DNA of 64,000 nt from Setoptus koraiensis. Its lineage: Eukaryota; Arthropoda. Positions 12,849 to 23,296 of this stretch are shown here, piece after piece (the stretch's first letter is position 1; the number at the start of each line of letters is the position of its first letter). Where the stretch lies: the NCBI GenBank assembly GCA_048013815.1, contig CM106586.1:4340001-4404000 (forward strand), read 5' to 3'. The position numbers and the translations under genes were made by a program. Below the pieces are notes generated by a model. The model was not told the origin of the DNA and made no database searches. It worked only from the letters and a program-made list of their open reading frames with translations.

Positions 12849-13439
12849 GGGGCACGGCGACAAATGAGCGTGCCGATTGGCGAGCGGATAAGTCGATAAG
12901 CGATCTGGCGGGCAAGACGCAGTGGTGGCGCAACACACACACGCACACACACACGCACCGAGATTAGCGAGGGGCGATGCAGATTTGATTTTTGTGTTTG
13001 TATCGATTGAAAGGCGCCGTTGCCAAGACAACAAAGGGCGTCATTGCGCGAGATAAGCCCGTCGTTGTGGCGCCACCGGAAAGGTTGGCGTGCGATAGAT
13101 AGCGACGATGTGACTGTGCGCTATCTGTCGCAACGTTGTTAGTTGGCGGGCTAGACGTGGCGAGGCGCTATGCGACACTATTCGAGGCGACGCTATGCGA
13201 CTCGAACACACAGACACTGTCAGACAGTGCACTGTGCAAACAGGGCTCCGTTGATTATTTAAAAAGAAGATTACAGATGCAGCGGCAGAGGAACTGCCTA
13301 TCAATCTCGCGTGTCATGCCAATCAAAATTGCTGCAAAGTCTAATCTGGGCGCTAGGCGCTCACTGCCGACAATGTTGTCGTGTTTATGTTTGCAGTGCC
13401 AGTATCGATTCGGCGTGTCGTTGCTGTTTGCGCTGTGTA

Positions 13440-13517
13440 GTTGCACAACAGTTGCACAACGGTTGCACAACAGTTGCACGACGGTTGCATAACAGTTGCA
13501 TAACGGTTGCATAACAG
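13440..13517. repeat. 11-bp array with 22-bp higher order, seven copies
   Basis: GTTGCACAACR units start at 13440, 13451, 13462, 13473, 13484, 13495 and 13506. The eleventh base alternates strictly A, G, A, G, A, G, A, so the true unit is a 22-bp dimer. The middle base pair changes from cacaac to cataac along the array, which shows how it grew. Confidence 0.95.
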
Positions 13518-14180
13518 TCGCTCACATGGCGCGCTCGGTAGCTGCCGATGGGCGCCAGCGAGCGCGCTATGTGTCGCTGAATGTCGCTATGTGTCGCGAG
13601 TCGCGATGCACGGGCCGACATGCGATCAACGAGCGACATAGCGACACGGCGACACCGGCACATAGCGACACTGCGACGGGGCGCTGTCGCGGGCGTGTGT
13701 CGGCCCGTCGTATCCAATTTGCTCCGCTGTGACTGATAATTTAGACCCATTTCATTCATGTGTCAGGCGTGCGTTGTTTTGTCGCGCGCACGGTCGCCGA
13801 TCTCGTTGTTTCATCTTGCCAAGTCCACAATTATTGCAGCGCATTGTGCAGCCGGCACAATGCGGCGGGCCCGGCGCGGCCCGGCGCGGCTCGACGGGCT
13901 CGGCGGGCTCAGGCACAAAACGGGCGCCGACACGTTAGATAACAGCGTCTGGCGTCTAGCATTAGTCGCGAGTCGCGACTGGCGCGCGCGCTGTGAGAGT
14001 AAGCGCTAGGTGCCGCGCTTGATTGCTCTGGCGGGCCGCCGGGTCGCGCACTGCCAACATAACACAACATAATGTCTAAAACTGGTGCCAGTCAGGCGTC
14101 TCCGTGGGCGCCCCCGTGATTTGTTGGCGGCCCGCTGTCAGCTGACGCATTCATCGACGCCGAGCACAAGTTTTTCGTTA

Positions 14181-14208
14181 TCGGGGCCCCCTTTCCCGGG
14201 GGCCCCGA
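14181..14208. repeat. GC hairpin, 11-bp arms
   Basis: TCGGGGCCCCC at 14181-14191 pairs with 14198-14208, with the loop TTTCCC. Each arm itself contains the palindrome GGGGCCCC. It lies about 225 bases downstream of the Dop2R exon, inside its intron. Confidence 0.9.
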
Positions 14209-14433
14209 CGCAAATCTTTCTCGTTGTGGCGCCCAAAAAGTGAGACGCTCACTCTCTTTTTGTTCTGGCACAAGCGCACAAAACAAGCGCACAAAACAAT
14301 CGCGCAAAACAGAAGGGGCCCACTTTTGCGCCAGTGCCGGCACCAAAATCGGATAAGCCGGCCAGACTGCGCAAACCGGCAAACGGGGGCCCCACAATTA
14401 ACAGAATGACAACAAACAAACTTATACACTTAC

Positions 14434-17344
14434 CAGTACGTAAACGGCGAACGGCATCACGATGGCGCCCACCAATAGGTCGCTGAAGGCCAGACTAACT
14501 ATGAAATAATTAGTGACAGACTGCAGCGAGCGCTCCTTCCAAACGCTCAATATCACCAGCATGTTACCGAATGCGGCCCCAATGGGCAAAACTAGCAGTA
14601 TCAGGCGCCAATAATACACTTCGTGCTGATACACTTCGGCCGGCTGTTGAGGGGCCCACAGGTCTGATTGATGTTGCTGTTCGCTGGTTGCGTTGGCTTG
14701 CTGCTGCTGCTGCTGCTGCTGCTGTTGCTGTTGCGTTGCTTGCAAATTGTGTTTTGTTGTCGCGCTGCCGTCAAACAAATCAAATTTTCTGCCATCAGTT
14801 TGGCGCTCGTTGATGTGCGATATGGACTGGCGCGACCCGGACCAGCCGGCCCCGTCCGGCGGCCCGTCCGCGGGCAAAGCGCGCCCGACCGAGGCCAGCC
14901 GCTCGAGCCAGCGCTGGTCGTCCTGACCGTCGTGCACGCTATCACTTGTGTCGTTGGCTAGGCCAGTGTCCGTGGCCGCGAGCACATGATGCGGACCGGG
15001 CGATTTGGTTAGGCGCTGATTGGCGCTGATTGACGCGTCATTTGCGTCGCGCTCGTCGTCGGCGCCGGCTGCGGCTGCGGCCAACGAAGAGGCGCCGGCG
15101 GACGAATTGTGGGCCCGAGCGGAAGACTGCGCATTGACAGTGGAGGCCGGCCGAGCCGCCCCATGAATGGCAGCCGACAAATTGGCTAGATTGTGGCGAG
15201 TGGCAATTGAATTTGCGGCGCGGTCAATTTGCAGCGACGGTGGGCGCCGGTCGCTGCCGGTGGACACAACATTGTGTTGCGCGCTGTCATTGTGCAAATT
15301 GTTGTCATATTCGCTTGAGCGTGATACTTTGCTGGCCAAAAATGCAATTTGTCTCCGTCTTCCGGTTGCGCTATCGACGGGCGATGCAAAAAACAAATTG
15401 GAGCCCCGTTTCAGCGCCTCCAACTGCCTGTAAGTGTCTTGTTCCAGGGTGAGATTGTCATCTGCGTCGCCGTTGCTATTGGCCGCCGACTCATTGTTGT
15501 TGCTGTTGCTGCCGTTAATAGCACTATCACTGTTGTCGTCTGAGTTGGATTCACTTGTTTCACTGTTGTTGTCATTGTCGGTGGCGTTGTTGTTGGCGTT
15601 GTTGTTGGTGTCGCCGCTGGCGTCGTTGGCATCACCATCATAATGGTCATAGTGGTCAGCGTAATCAGCGCTGGCCGCTGCCGGCCGGTCGGCCGGCTGC
15701 GAGCCCAAGTCGGCGCTGCTATAATCCTCGCTATCAACAACCACATAGGTACCGAAGTCGCTATAGTCGTCGTCGTCCTCCTCACTGGCGCCGCCGCCGC
15801 CGCTCGTGCAATTGCTGTTACATAACACGAGCTTGTCGTCTTTAGTTTGCGTGCCCTGCTTCCACAGGCCAATCATGGGGGCCCCAATTTCATTAGAGGA
15901 CAGCTCGGCGTCGTTTGTCTCATCGGCGTCGGATCTATGGCTGCCATATGTCGCACTGGCAACACTTGAGCTGGCTAGCTGCAGTTTTGAATTAGCGCTG
16001 CAATTTGCCGAATTGGTGCCAGCTAATGACCCGCTATTGTTGTTGTTGCTGCTGTTGTTGTTGCTGTTGTTGTTGCTGTTGTTGTTGCTGTTATCGGTGT
16101 TGTTGTTGTTGTTGTTATCGGCGTTGTTGCTGCCGATGCTGCCGATGTTGTCGTTGATGTTGTCGAGCCGGATCGGTGTCGTTTGCTCTGACTGTTGCTC
16201 TGTCGCCCGTCTATCACCGGGCCCATTAGAGATACCGCCAATGAGACCGCTAGCCGCCAATAAAGGCGATTTGTCGGAAGTGGACACTTCGTTTGACCAC
16301 TCTCGCCAATTTGGCGCTTGTTTGTGTGCCACTAATTGCTGTTGGCGCCAAACTAAATTGACGCCACTTACTAATGGGGCCAAATCCTCGCCAACTGCGC
16401 TGCTGTTTATATTGGCGGGTGCATTGTTTATTGGTTGTTGCGCAACAACAACAACCGTGCCCCCCGAGCCCGATGTTTTGTGTCGGGCGTGCTGCTGCTC
16501 AATCATTGTTATCGGCGGCACATTATTGGTTTGTTTCGTTGTGGCATTCATTGTAACATTGTCGACAACGTCAGCAACACTAATAACATTTACGGCAGTG
16601 TTGTCGTTGTTGTTGGCGCTGCTGTCGCTGTTGTTGGCGTTGTTGCCGACACGACGAGCGTTCGTGGCGAGCCGCTCGCCGCCGCCGCCAACAACAACAA
16701 ATGCAAATGCTGACGGGTAGGCAATATTTGCCATGAGTGATAGAAGTAAACAGAGGAAAGCAATTGACAATATTGAACTGTTCTTGTTAGGCAACAATTG
16801 GTTCGCCTCTCTGGCTGTATTTGTTGTTTGGTGTGATTGGCCCAGTTTCAGTTTTTTCTTTCGTTTTAATTGTAATTGTTGCAGTGATTTGTCATTTGTT
16901 GTTGAACAAACTACACTCGATTTCACGCTGTCTGGTCGCCTAGCCGGTCGAGTCGGTCGCGTCGGTTTAGTCGGTTGCGCTGGCTGGGGCGCCGCATTCT
17001 CTTGCGACCTTTCGCAGAGACGATGTTTATTTGCTCTATGTGACCTCATTGGACTGGCGGTGGTGCTGGCGGTGGTGCTGGTGGTATACATTGTTTTATC
17101 AATTAAGTGCCTCCACGCGGTGTGTTTTTGCACTTGTTTGCGAGTCACATTATTACTATTGTTTGTTTTCTTGTTATATCTGCTTGCTTCGCATTCAGAT
17201 AAATTTCTGGGGCGCCAATGGCAATGTTGCTCGTGCCACAATAGGCGGCGATCTGGCGATGGCCGGCGATCCGGCGATAATATTAAATCGTGTGGCGAGT
17301 AGAAATCATTCGTTGTGTTGGTCGTTTGTGTTGCTTGCCAATAA
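14434..17344 (-). CDS. Dop2R: Dopamine D2-like receptor, large first exon (TM1 and most of TM2)
   Basis: This exon encodes a very long extracellular N-terminus followed by TM1 and most of TM2 of a class A receptor. The last 60 residues carry the family signature: GNMLVILSVWKERSLQSVTN with the TM1 Asn, then the TM2 Asp in SLAFSDLL and the end MPFAVYVL, nearly the same as insect and vertebrate D2 receptors. The known family couples dopamine to Gi/o at the plasma membrane. The exon ends at 14434 in a good donor (GTAAGT, first base 14433); the remaining exons lie left of the window. The N-terminus is full of Asn runs, an 11-residue Q run and acidic clusters, with many N-glycosylation sequons, and a hydrophobic stretch (LSIAFLCLLLSLMANI) that may be an internal signal anchor. 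The first in-frame ATG is at 17091; an acceptor (AATAACAG) gives a start of the exon at 17344 if an upstream exon is used. The receptor call is secure, the 5' end is not. Confidence 0.85.
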
Positions 17345-17857
17345 CTGTTATTGTCCAGCAAATGTTGATATAGAGGGACAATTGTTTTTGTTGTTTGTTA
17401 GTATCAACTAGTATATTCATGATATCTACTGCTCTCTGTATTACATGCTATTTATTTGCTATTTATGAAAACGAGCTTCTCTGCGCGCCGTATATTGGCC
17501 CCATTTTGGTGTGATTTAATGAAAAAAGTAAAGGCAATCAATGGCTCCACAGTCACCGGGCCAACGGCCGAGATGTGCCACCGATAAATCTTTTTCACAA
17601 AAGATCGACACCCGCTGGCTGGCTGACAATTCAATCCAATATAGGGTACAAAGTTGTGCTCAGATTTGTTTGGGCCCGTGGGATTTATTCAAACACGCTG
17701 CGCTTCTATCCGAAACTAGCCCCCATTCTCAGAATGTCATGTGGGCAATACCGCACCATTTGACTATCAGTGCCTGCTGTGTCGAATGCCAGCGAAAAGC
17801 AACGAAACGAAAAATAAAAAAAAGAAAGAAAAACGACGACGAAAAATATCTACTCAC

Positions 17858-18459
17858 CGCACTTTGTCATTTCCGGTTTGGCCTGTGTGCCTTATGGGCG
17901 ATCCAATATGAGCTGTCGGCACTCTATTATGACAAATGTGATTATAAGCTAACAATTTTTTATCATTGCAACAGTGCCAACTATCATTAGGCCACTTGGG
18001 CCAGCAATCACTATCAAAGATGGGCATTACGGTGGTTGTTTGGTCGCTGTTCGCCGGCTGACTAGACCTGTGATTAGCGGCTTTCCTTTGGCCCCAATTC
18101 TCACCTGATCTAATGCTGCTGGCTTGAGCATAAGAGAGGCCACTTTTCGAAATATCACTTGATTTTGTTATTGTGATCATTGTAGGTGCTGCTTTTCTAG
18201 TTACCACTGGTGCCACTGCTGTCGCCGTTGTGTCTTCATCGTGGGAATTAATTGGGATTAGCCTATTAGACTTTTTGGCATGAATTTGTGCTTCCGTTTG
18301 GCCTCGAGTTACAGCTTGGCGTTGGGTATTTGGCGGCGGGTTTTTCTGGTGCGTTTTAGTTGGAGCGGGCTGTTCGGGCGAACGACAACAACGTGCCGCT
18401 GACCAACTAGAAGCGACACAACTAGCTGATGGATTGATAAATATAATTGAATCCAACAT
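17858..18459 (-). CDS. Candidate upstream coding exon of the Dop2R-like gene
   Basis: An open frame from ATG 18459 runs 200 codons and reaches a stop only inside a perfect splice donor (GTGAGT, first base 17857). If spliced there it ends in phase 2, and the acceptor AATAACAG before 17344 would continue in exactly the needed frame into the receptor exon, adding about 200 residues at the N-terminus. The sequence is Ser/Thr/Asn-rich with no domain I recognise, like the N-terminus it would join. The acceptor has a poor pyrimidine tract, so the junction is a hypothesis. It could also be a chance frame in simple-sequence DNA. Confidence 0.35.
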
Positions 18460-20269
18460 TTTATTTTATCCGCAATCGTGCATCAGCCAGATGCTTGTGA
18501 TATTGTTGATTGTGTGCAGATATTAGTGGCGACTGAGATACTGTTTTCAATAGGGACAACGTCAATAATTTGATTACCCATCACCATCTGGCACCGTTAC
18601 TCTCGGTTACTCTCTGTTGTTGTCGTTGGCGTAGTTGTTGTTGTCGTTGGCGTCGTTGTTGATGCTGGCGCTGTTATTGTTGGCTGGCTTGGCCGGCTTA
18701 GCCGGTGTGGGTGATGATGATGCGATTGTGCAAGTGTGTTGCGTAATCCGTTTTCCACTGCTGCCAGCAGCAGCACGAGCATCAATAGTGTCACCGGTAG
18801 TGCCGTTATTGTTGATACCGTTGTTGCCGGTGCCGACACCAGTGGCTGGTATGCGAATTGCGCCACGAGTGACTCCTTGATGACTTTAATGATAACAATA
18901 ATGATGACATAGGCCCGCTAGCTGTCGGGCTGGATAGGCGTCTACTGGTGCCTGGATTGATTATTATTATTATTGTATATTCTTGTGTGAATATCTTATT
19001 TTGAGCAGCATATGGGCAGTATGTGACGACACGAGTGCAAGGGACGGTTGCATATAAGCGTTGTGTGCGTTATGTAACGATGATAATAATAACAGTGAAA
19101 CGTGAATTTGTTTAGTCTGCTGCTGTGTCGCCGATACACACACGCACGCATTTTAGCACGACCAAAATGTCAAGTCGTCGAACAAGTTGTTGGTTGTTGG
19201 TTGTTGGCCACCATTTGGGGCGCATCAAACGCACCAAGCCCAGGAGAGAGGGAGAGCGAAAGAACGTGATTCAACGTCAGTTATGGTATCTAGAAAATAT
19301 CCGCGCAAACTATTATGCAAATTGGGCCCCGTCTCACGTCCACTGTAAAGCAACCAATTTAACATCTGGCGAGCAGTGATGTGATGTATTTGTGACACGA
19401 TACGAGATATACGACGAATCGTGACAATTTTGAGATGAGTAGAGCAATGTCGAGCTGAGTCGAGATAACACACGAGACACGAGACGCGACATGCGACGCC
19501 ACAAAGACAAAGGGGCCACCAAGCTAGCGACTTGTGACAACGGATGACACAACAGGGCGCACACTGCGCCCGCCAACTGGTTAACTAGACGAATAGATAA
19601 ATGGTGGCTAACTAGGCAGCAGCAGCAGCTTCGCAAGGAAGCCAAGGTGTGCGTGTGTGTGTGTGTGTGTGTTAACGAGCAAACAACCGACAATTGACTA
19701 ACTAAACTAACTGTCACTACACGCAAACAACAAACGTTGTTGCCAGCGCCATCGCTCATTTGAATAAAGCAAGTTTTGTTTGATTTCATAGAGTTATCAC
19801 GTTTATGATTATGATGATGATGATGATGATGATGATCGTAATTGCAGTCACACATCATAAATCACACAAAAGCATTGACTCTGTTTGTTGTTGTTGTTAG
19901 TTGTCTGTCTGCTTGTCGTTGTTGTTGCCGTTGACAGTTTTGCTGCCGCCAGCTCAACTTCCCCTTCGTCGTAACGTTTCGTTGGCTTGTGACATTTGCA
20001 TCATGACATTAACAGGCAACTACATACGACGACCACGACCACGACATAGTTGAGGCCCGCAAAGACCTATTAGCTCTCATTATTATTTATTATCGCACAT
20101 TTTCGCAGTTCACTCTAGTTTTTACTCATGTTTTGGCACAAGAGCACGTTTTAACTTCACTCGCACTTGTCGCTCAAAGATTAAACGTTGCCCCATGAAC
20201 GTTGCCCTAAGCTCACGATATTTCGCCAAATCATCTCGCCAACTTTTGTTGTTCCTTACATACCCTATA

Positions 20270-20300
20270 CCAACTATGCATGCATCCCATGCATAGTTGG
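20270..20300. repeat. Perfect hairpin, 13-bp arms
   Basis: CCAACTATGCATG at 20270-20282 pairs exactly with 20288-20300; the loop is CATCC. Non-coding context. Confidence 0.9.
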
Positions 20301-20936
20301 CCCGTGCAGCGCCCTCCCTCACCACCGTTGGTGTTGCTAATACCAAAGGTATAACAAAAAGACGGACGAAATAACTTTTAGTCGGACGTTGACGTGCCAC
20401 TAAAGTGTATTTTGCAAAATGTCACGTTCTTCGTGGCAGACAAATTACCGCTACAAATGCGTTTTAGTCAATGTCTTGCCAACTGTCACACGACTGGCAT
20501 TACTTATTGCACACAACATTGCTTGATTAAACGGTGTATCGAGCTATGGTTTGGCGCGCCAATAAAGATCAATGGCCACTTGCGGGAATAGCATTTTATA
20601 CGCGGGTGTATGAATGAAATTCATAGTGCGAACGAATGAATCGTTGACCTATGGTTGTGCTTTTTAAACTCAATTTCACGCGAGTAAAATCTTTTTGAAA
20701 ATCAATTTCAACTTAGGCAACTTCAAGCAACTCAAGTGACTGTCACCGGATCTTTTCTTGCGCGGCTCAACTAACAATTCCTAATCTTATTATACGGGCG
20801 CCTCATGAAACCACTAATGCGATTATCATAGAACTGAATTCATCATCGCATCATTATCACTGCATACGACACTATTGTTCCTATCAAACTGATAACTTCA
20901 ACTGTTCCACATCTCGAAAATGCTCAAATAGCTACT

Positions 20937-20984
20937 ACAATTTACACTTATGGGCTTACTTGCTGGCCCATAAGTGTAAATTGT
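20937..20984. repeat. Perfect hairpin, 19-bp arms
   Basis: Bases 20937-20955 (starting ACAATTTACACTTATG) pair exactly with 20966-20984; the loop is ten bases. This is the longest perfect stem I found in the window. Long enough to resemble a microRNA precursor by length, but the stem has no mismatch and the loop is short, so I do not call it one. Confidence 0.95.
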
Positions 20985-22456
20985 TTTCTTTTTATTGATA
21001 CACAGTTTTCGTTGGGTGTTGAAAGCCAGATATTCTCGCAACTGTCGTTCTGAATCAAATCTCTCCTGACACTACATATTGTCATCCAGTTGGCTCGCAT
21101 CACTTGAAACAAAATCAGTGCTACAGCAAAATGCATGTCTGTCATCTCAACCGGAAACACCAAAACAGGATATTCAAAAAGCATTGCTCATCATTATATG
21201 GCCGATGAGCAACGTCAGTCACTTGTCACAGTTCACCTGTGCAAAGTGGTTAATAAAAAATAAAAAATGAACATCATGTCAACTTATCTCATGCCAGTAA
21301 GATGATATCGATGATGATATTGATAGACAAATGTTTGTTCTTGATACTCACTTGATTTGATGACTATCTTGACCAGATAACATTAGATCAGATACATGAA
21401 CACTTTTGTTGTCATGATATTCCATGAATGAATGGAAATAAAATCAAAGTACCTCTACTGCTGGTAACAATACTACTGGTTTCTTCAATTTAGGCGTGAA
21501 AAACTCTTGATTTGTTTGCTCATGGCTTTGATTTCTTTCATTTATAGTTTGAGTTCAAACTTTTTGTCGCACTCTGTTTAAACAGCAGATAGAGGAAGTG
21601 ATTCAAGTTGACGGTCGTGAGTCATTATAACATGACTCTAGGTGAGTTATTGCAGGATTGCGTCAGAACTTTGCACAAACTTGATGCTTTAATGTACCAT
21701 CCTGATGTTACATAATGAAATTAGTCTACTCGTTGTATCTCTGTCTAACCATTTCACGCCAATGATGCTAGTTCGTTGTTGGCAAGTCTGAAATTTCTAA
21801 AACTAGAGGAAACAAATAAAACCCGACTAATATAGCTACTGTGTCTGCTTTTGCGCACAACACATTATCTAAATGCGCAACGCGAATCTTTTATCAAGTG
21901 AACAATGAGGTCCGCCAGATAATAGACTATGTACAGATCATGTATATACCCTATTCTACAAACAACCGAATAAAACGCGCGTGGCGCCTCATCACGTCTG
22001 CCAAACGAGTCTTGTCAATAGGAGAAAATAATAGGGAATATCTAGTAGCAACCTGTTCATCACCATTTTTTTCGTCGTAACTTCTACACCCGGATATTAC
22101 GATCATAGTCATTTGTATCGACTACCATGATCATTCGCATCCATCAATGGGCGCCATCACGACGTGGAAGCTATCCTCGATGCCAACATCTTGCAGAATG
22201 GGTCACTAATTAGACATATCGTTATCACGATGTCGAACACATCTCTCGATATGCATTGCTGATAGAAACAAACCCACCGTGATGATAGAGTCCTCATCGC
22301 ATGCTAGAGTCAACACTTATGGGTCAATCAAGATGGAATCAAAACAAAGCTGAAAAAAAAAATGGCTACCCGAACTAACCAGATCTCGAGGCTTCACAAA
22401 CTCGCTCTTGCTTTTTAATAATATCGAAAATAATGATATATAATACTCAATATACT

Positions 22457-22822
22457 TCAAACTTCGTCCTCTTTACACAACATGTTGGGAATTCCGTCGC
22501 TTATGGGAAATTTTCGTCCAGTTTCTGGGCACACCATGTGGCCAGTAATGACTTCGATATTGAACAGCGCCTCGTGAATGAGTTTTAATGTTTCTTCGTC
22601 GCCTTCGCTCGATGGAGTCATTTCTGGCAGCTCTAAGCCGCAAACTTTGGCCGCCCGTCTCAGTACTTCGTAGTCTATTTTGGCTAGCATCCTTTGAACA
22701 AATTCGTAATTATATTCAGTTTGCACGCGTTCCACTTTTTCCGTCACCAATTCCAATGGATATCCAGTTGTGACTCCTTTCAAGCTACGCGATGTCAACA
22801 AATTGTGCGTTAATAGCTTCAT
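22457..22822 (-). CDS. TRMT112: TRM112-like methyltransferase activator, 121 aa
   Basis: The product matches TRMT112 along its whole length: it starts MKLLTHNLLTS, as in the human protein, and ends with the family C-terminal block CPETGRKFPISDGIPNML. The known family is a small partner that stabilises and activates several methyltransferases acting on tRNA, rRNA and release factors (TRMT11, ALKBH8, BUD23, METTL5, HEMK2). The length, 121 residues, is close to the human 125. Start at ATG 22822. Only one Cys of the zinc site seen in the yeast protein is obvious here (C in VCPETG), as in other animal members. No intron. It is divergent from the Suv4-20 gene, whose ATG lies 475 bases away, so the two may share a promoter region. 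Confidence 0.95.
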   Translation of the reverse strand: MKLLTHNLLTSRSLKGVTTGYPLELVTEKVERVQTEYNYEFVQRMLAKIDYEVLRRAAKVCGLELPEMTPSSEGDEETLKLIHEALFNIEVITGHMVCPETGRKFPISDGIPNMLCKEDEV

Positions 22823-23296
22823 CTTGTCTTTTGAATATTACAGTTGTTTATATTTATTTATATATTTATATAATAATTTATATACATATATAGATATCTA
22901 TTGCATGATATGATTATTTAATAACAACAACAGATATTTCTTATTTATATATCCACTCTCACACGCACTCGCATATGTACACACACAAATAAACACAAGC
23001 ACCACACAGCACAGGCACACAATTATTTACACAAATACACCTACACCCTAATCTTAATCTTATTATTATTATTACAACAACCATCATCATTTGTATTTAT
23101 TAAGGAGCACCAAGATGATGTTGGAACTGTCCTCGATGCTAACATCTTCTTAATATATTATTATTACCAACAACTATTATTTATAGTCAATTGTCACCAC
23201 AGATTTATCATCACCACTCTAAACACACCCAATTTGACCGACCGGGAAGGAACACTAATTTGGCATATTGTTAATATTATCAAATACATCATCAGG
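22823..23296. promoter_or_regulatory. Intergenic space between divergent TRMT112 and Suv4-20
   Basis: The 474 bases separate two divergent start codons and must contain both promoters unless unseen 5' exons exist. The stretch is AT-rich with ATA and ATT runs and a CA-rich part near 22980-23040. No TATA box is placed well for either gene. Bidirectional use is inferred from position only. Confidence 0.4.

Larger units (their letters stand above)
3945..14427. other. GC-rich non-coding region, likely Dop2R intron
   Basis: Ten kilobases without a supportable gene. It holds minisatellites (4042, 12120, 12745, 13440), simple repeats (GT near 7706-7728, ATA/AAT near 8210-8268, CA near 12934-12957), several perfect hairpins and many GGGCCC words. 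I looked on the minus strand for the later transmembrane exons of a dopamine receptor (the DRY motif after TM3, the TM6-TM7 motifs) and saw none, so those exons lie left of the window. Long frames such as those at 10573-11055 and 12305-12745 look like chance. Confidence 0.5.
18460..22456. other. Non-coding region across a GC-to-AT shift
   Basis: Four kilobases with no gene I can support. It has a GT run near 19648-19672, a GAT/ATG run near 19803-19836 and two perfect hairpins (20270 and 20937). Base composition changes from GC-rich to AT-rich at about 20-20.6 kb. The first part is probably the 5' flank of the Dop2R-like gene. A 92-codon frame at 20122-20400 on the minus strand has no ATG near its start. 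Confidence 0.5.

Noticed and set aside
15806-16720. 304-codon Leu-rich frame opposite the receptor exon
   Set aside because: It is the antisense reading of the Asn and Gln runs in the Dop2R exon, which give Leu runs on the other strand.
18597-18866. Frame with a hydrophobic segment and Thr repeat, minus strand
   Set aside because: No ATG start; the Thr run comes from a simple triplet repeat. Might be an unseen exon but nothing supports it.
20122-20400. 92-codon frame, minus strand
   Set aside because: No ATG between the upstream stop and the body; it includes the hairpin at 20270; no homology recognised.
20937-20984. microRNA precursor
   Set aside because: Perfect stem without bulges, ten-base loop and arms too short for a normal precursor.
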